This document shows positions 63,301 through 64,000 of a DNA stretch of 64,000 nt, piece by piece. Both the position numbers and the translations under genes were made by a program. The stretch spans positions 992,001 through 1,056,000 of the forward strand of contig NZ_CP053348.1 in assembly GCF_013394595.1 (NCBI RefSeq), in the 5' to 3' direction. This DNA is from Winogradskyella forsetii. GTDB taxonomy: Bacteria > Bacteroidota > Bacteroidia > Flavobacteriales > Flavobacteriaceae. The stretch's first letter is position 1. Each line of letters opens with the position of its first letter. Below the pieces are notes generated by a model that did no database searches, was not told the origin of the DNA, and saw only the letters and a list, made by a program, of their open reading frames with translations.

Positions 63301-64000
63301 TGCTATTTCATTGACAGCAACTTTTTCAGACGAATCAACCTGTACTTTAGAAGACACCAACGTGTTAACAGCACCATTTGAATGTAGTGACGATGCTTGT
63401 GATGATGTTATTCCTACAGGTAGCCCAGTGTTGCCTTTGACCACAGGTGTCACTTTCGATATTACGGGTACGGGAAGCGCAACAGGCGCCATACTGAATT
63501 CCATATCCATAGGAGGCGATACATTTTCAGGGTTTTATATACCATCTAGCGTAAATTATCAATTTGCAAATCCAGATGCGGCACATCAATATATTTTCGA
63601 TGGACCAACACTTACTTCAGACATTACGGATGGTCCAGCTATATTTGACCCAGCTTTATTGGCGACGTTTTCAGATAGGGATTTGACGAATTATTTTTCA
63701 ACAGATCTTCAGATTACCTCCACGGATTTTCTCGAGATTTTTTATGATGCTCCAATTACAGCGGCAGCCAATAGATATCTTATAGTTACAGAGCGTAACG
63801 GAAATAACGCGTACAGAGTTCAAGCTCTGGATGCCGCAGGAAATGTTATAGGGACTAATAGGACTACGTTTATACCAAACTATATTGATACAGGGATTAC
63901 TACAACGGTTTCTGGACAGAATATTTTTGCAAATATTTATCCGTTAACGGCCTTTGTTGGCTCAGGAAATGATATTTACGGATTTAGAATTACTTATAGA
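60389..64000 (+). CDS. giant secreted surface protein, N-terminal 1204 codons (partial)
   Basis: Open from ATG 60389 to the right edge without a stop, 1204 residues visible. A Sec signal (about 12-30, KVFAQ) is followed by RCC1-like propeller units with WGG, WGDN, GVGDN, WGHN (about 80-400). An Ig-like linker follows (about 440-540, NDDSGSVNSGVGG, VANVLVNDDYDG). Two acidic thrombospondin-type-3-like Ca-binding stretches come next (about 546-575, DNDGDGIADLCDQDDDNDG; about 757-795, DADLDGVPNRLDLDSENDG), then further beta-rich modules. This layout is typical of type IX-secreted adhesin-like proteins, but the C-terminal sorting domain is beyond the edge. It has its own strong promoter. Confidence 0.85.
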   Translation, partial: MKISTRFSNVRTLYFSLVFILFPLIKVFAQNCETINADGVFDPNSDILMTSYHQSIAKTTTGIVTWGEDMASNGGDATTLTEVTPANGYTYSGTPLHFALSGNSDGQGFLATTTSLYAWGGVGEVVDSDFVSGSSFNDMNATQTLPFNTADVTQMHASSDVLFVISAGEIWVATTGTTAPNGNTSTNGNIWQQVQTSLGVPLLGVTDVTGNKYAGYALMSNGDIYTWGDNVVLGNGTGVQDLDYATLMTAPPVPISYISSYTEDDNDTGLLVLGTDTKIYGVGDNTFGEIITTGTGVVTNWTAIQAAGGGDFTGAIQLATSHTSESHVGAAVITAGATSSDPNILYSWGHNHDEFDSIGHGNINLIQNPTIPPSFNLGVDDPVHVSVGGHAMTYFNRANGGSICFVGHITSGSTGGLTSGSGDTFECVIPASIELCGSVLLIVANDDSGSVNSGVGGTAVANVLVNDDYDGVVPTLSDVDITEVSTTNTGVTLNTSDGSVNVLSNVPAGVYFLEYQICDAGSITNCQVATVTVTVVDSCDPLDSGNSDNDGDGIADLCDQDDDNDGILDTVENECLNSIVSGFPAGFLDIKPSNFGISFTGTAQTNLNLTLDVSDEYGYPPNSGAIIVSLTNAHVHPTANEFFVRGDLTLTDWEITGTVNSVVSIAHGSEYFEDHRREILLYTNQPQITNITAPAPGIWESGEFYGTYFLENLSGATRIDGSLFLGLLDYNEKNFGIYTSDTGLNRWSTYFVNLHPECDADLDGVPNRLDLDSENDGIYDVAEAGGTDTDNDGMADGLVNIDGIPNTAGNGITPIDTLNDGTFDFLNSDSDGDGCADANEAYGGANAAGSDDGQFGEPDPAVVNPANGLVTETGVNYSLGTNAAVTDPTGGTVCDCNISEIASSDITVCNDNSTPSDTTDDTFTADITVTFVNLPSIGTLDLTGDGTASVSVSGLTSPHTFNDVVLPANGNAISLTATFSDESTCTLEDTNVLTAPFECSDDACDDVIPTGSPVLPLTTGVTFDITGTGSATGAILNSISIGGDTFSGFYIPSSVNYQFANPDAAHQYIFDGPTLTSDITDGPAIFDPALLATFSDRDLTNYFSTDLQITSTDFLEIFYDAPITAAANRYLIVTERNGNNAYRVQALDAAGNVIGTNRTTFIPNYIDTGITTTVSGQNIFANIYPLTAFVGSGNDIYGFRITYR

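Noticed and set aside
61537..63510. Minus-strand open frames inside the large surface protein
   Set aside because: They oppose a continuous forward frame with a signal peptide and repeat domains and have low-complexity composition.

Overview
The window looks like a chromosomal segment of a marine-type member of the Flavobacteriaceae (Bacteroidota). The DNA is AT-rich. Several genes have Bacteroidota-type promoters (TAnnTTTG -7 boxes), there is a SusC/SusD pair, there are many short-lipobox lipoproteins, and families such as DUF3124, GIN-domain (DUF2807) proteins and FtsX-like permease arrays are typical of the group. The genus cannot be fixed from what is visible. No rRNA, tRNA, CRISPR array, insertion sequence or prophage was recognised.

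Region 1 (1-4.5 kb) is a sulfur/thiol redox group: the end of a thioredoxin-like gene, two rhodaneses (one a lipoprotein) and a DsbD whose periplasmic N-terminal domain is duplicated, followed by a DUF3124 lipoprotein.

Region 2 (4.5-23.3 kb) is a regulated tripartite efflux locus. A sigma-54-type response regulator and its membrane histidine kinase read leftward. A PIN/DUF6364 toxin-antitoxin pair sits between them and a long rightward operon. The operon holds a membrane-fusion protein, an ABC ATPase, four paralogous MacB/FtsX-type permeases, a GIN-domain protein, a second ATPase and a TolC-like outer-membrane protein. Two copies of the same bipartite regulatory element (a paired dyad plus a -24-like TGGCAT box, with identical 54-nt spacing) precede the first gene and the fourth permease, so the operon probably has two enhancer-dependent promoters.

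Region 3 (23.3-32.3 kb) holds a topoisomerase IB, an orphan alpha/beta-hydrolase lipoprotein flanked by inverted 8-mers, an aldo/keto reductase with two MsrA and one MsrB (oxidised-methionine repair), a small Rho-N-like protein, and a 1202-residue outer-membrane protein. That last protein fuses a metallophosphoesterase-like domain lacking its metal ligands, a possible kinase-like module and an Omp85-type barrel.

Region 4 (32.3-40.5 kb) is signalling: an AraC-type regulator translationally coupled to an overlooked 58-residue two-helix membrane protein, a short 45-codon ORF, a second AraC-type regulator, a receiver-only response regulator and a giant CheB-CheR-PAS-histidine kinase, then an FKBP isomerase.

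Region 5 (41-57.8 kb) is a glycerol/glycerophosphodiester utilisation locus: sulfatase, DeoR-type repressor, GlpD, GlpK, a GlpF-type channel, a membrane beta-propeller/LuxR-HTH regulator, SusC, SusD, a glycerophosphodiester phosphodiesterase and an EEP-family hydrolase. A likely model is outer-membrane import of a glycerol-containing (possibly phosphorylated or sulfated) compound, hydrolysis in the envelope, entry of glycerol and conversion to dihydroxyacetone phosphate. A small lipoprotein-like pseudogene with an in-frame TGA ends the cluster.

Region 6 (57.8-64 kb) has a mono-cluster [4Fe-4S] protein, release factor 3, and the first 1204 codons of a very large secreted surface protein (RCC1-like, Ig-like and Ca-binding acidic repeats). 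It has a near-perfect promoter and an 18-T tract upstream, and runs off the right edge.
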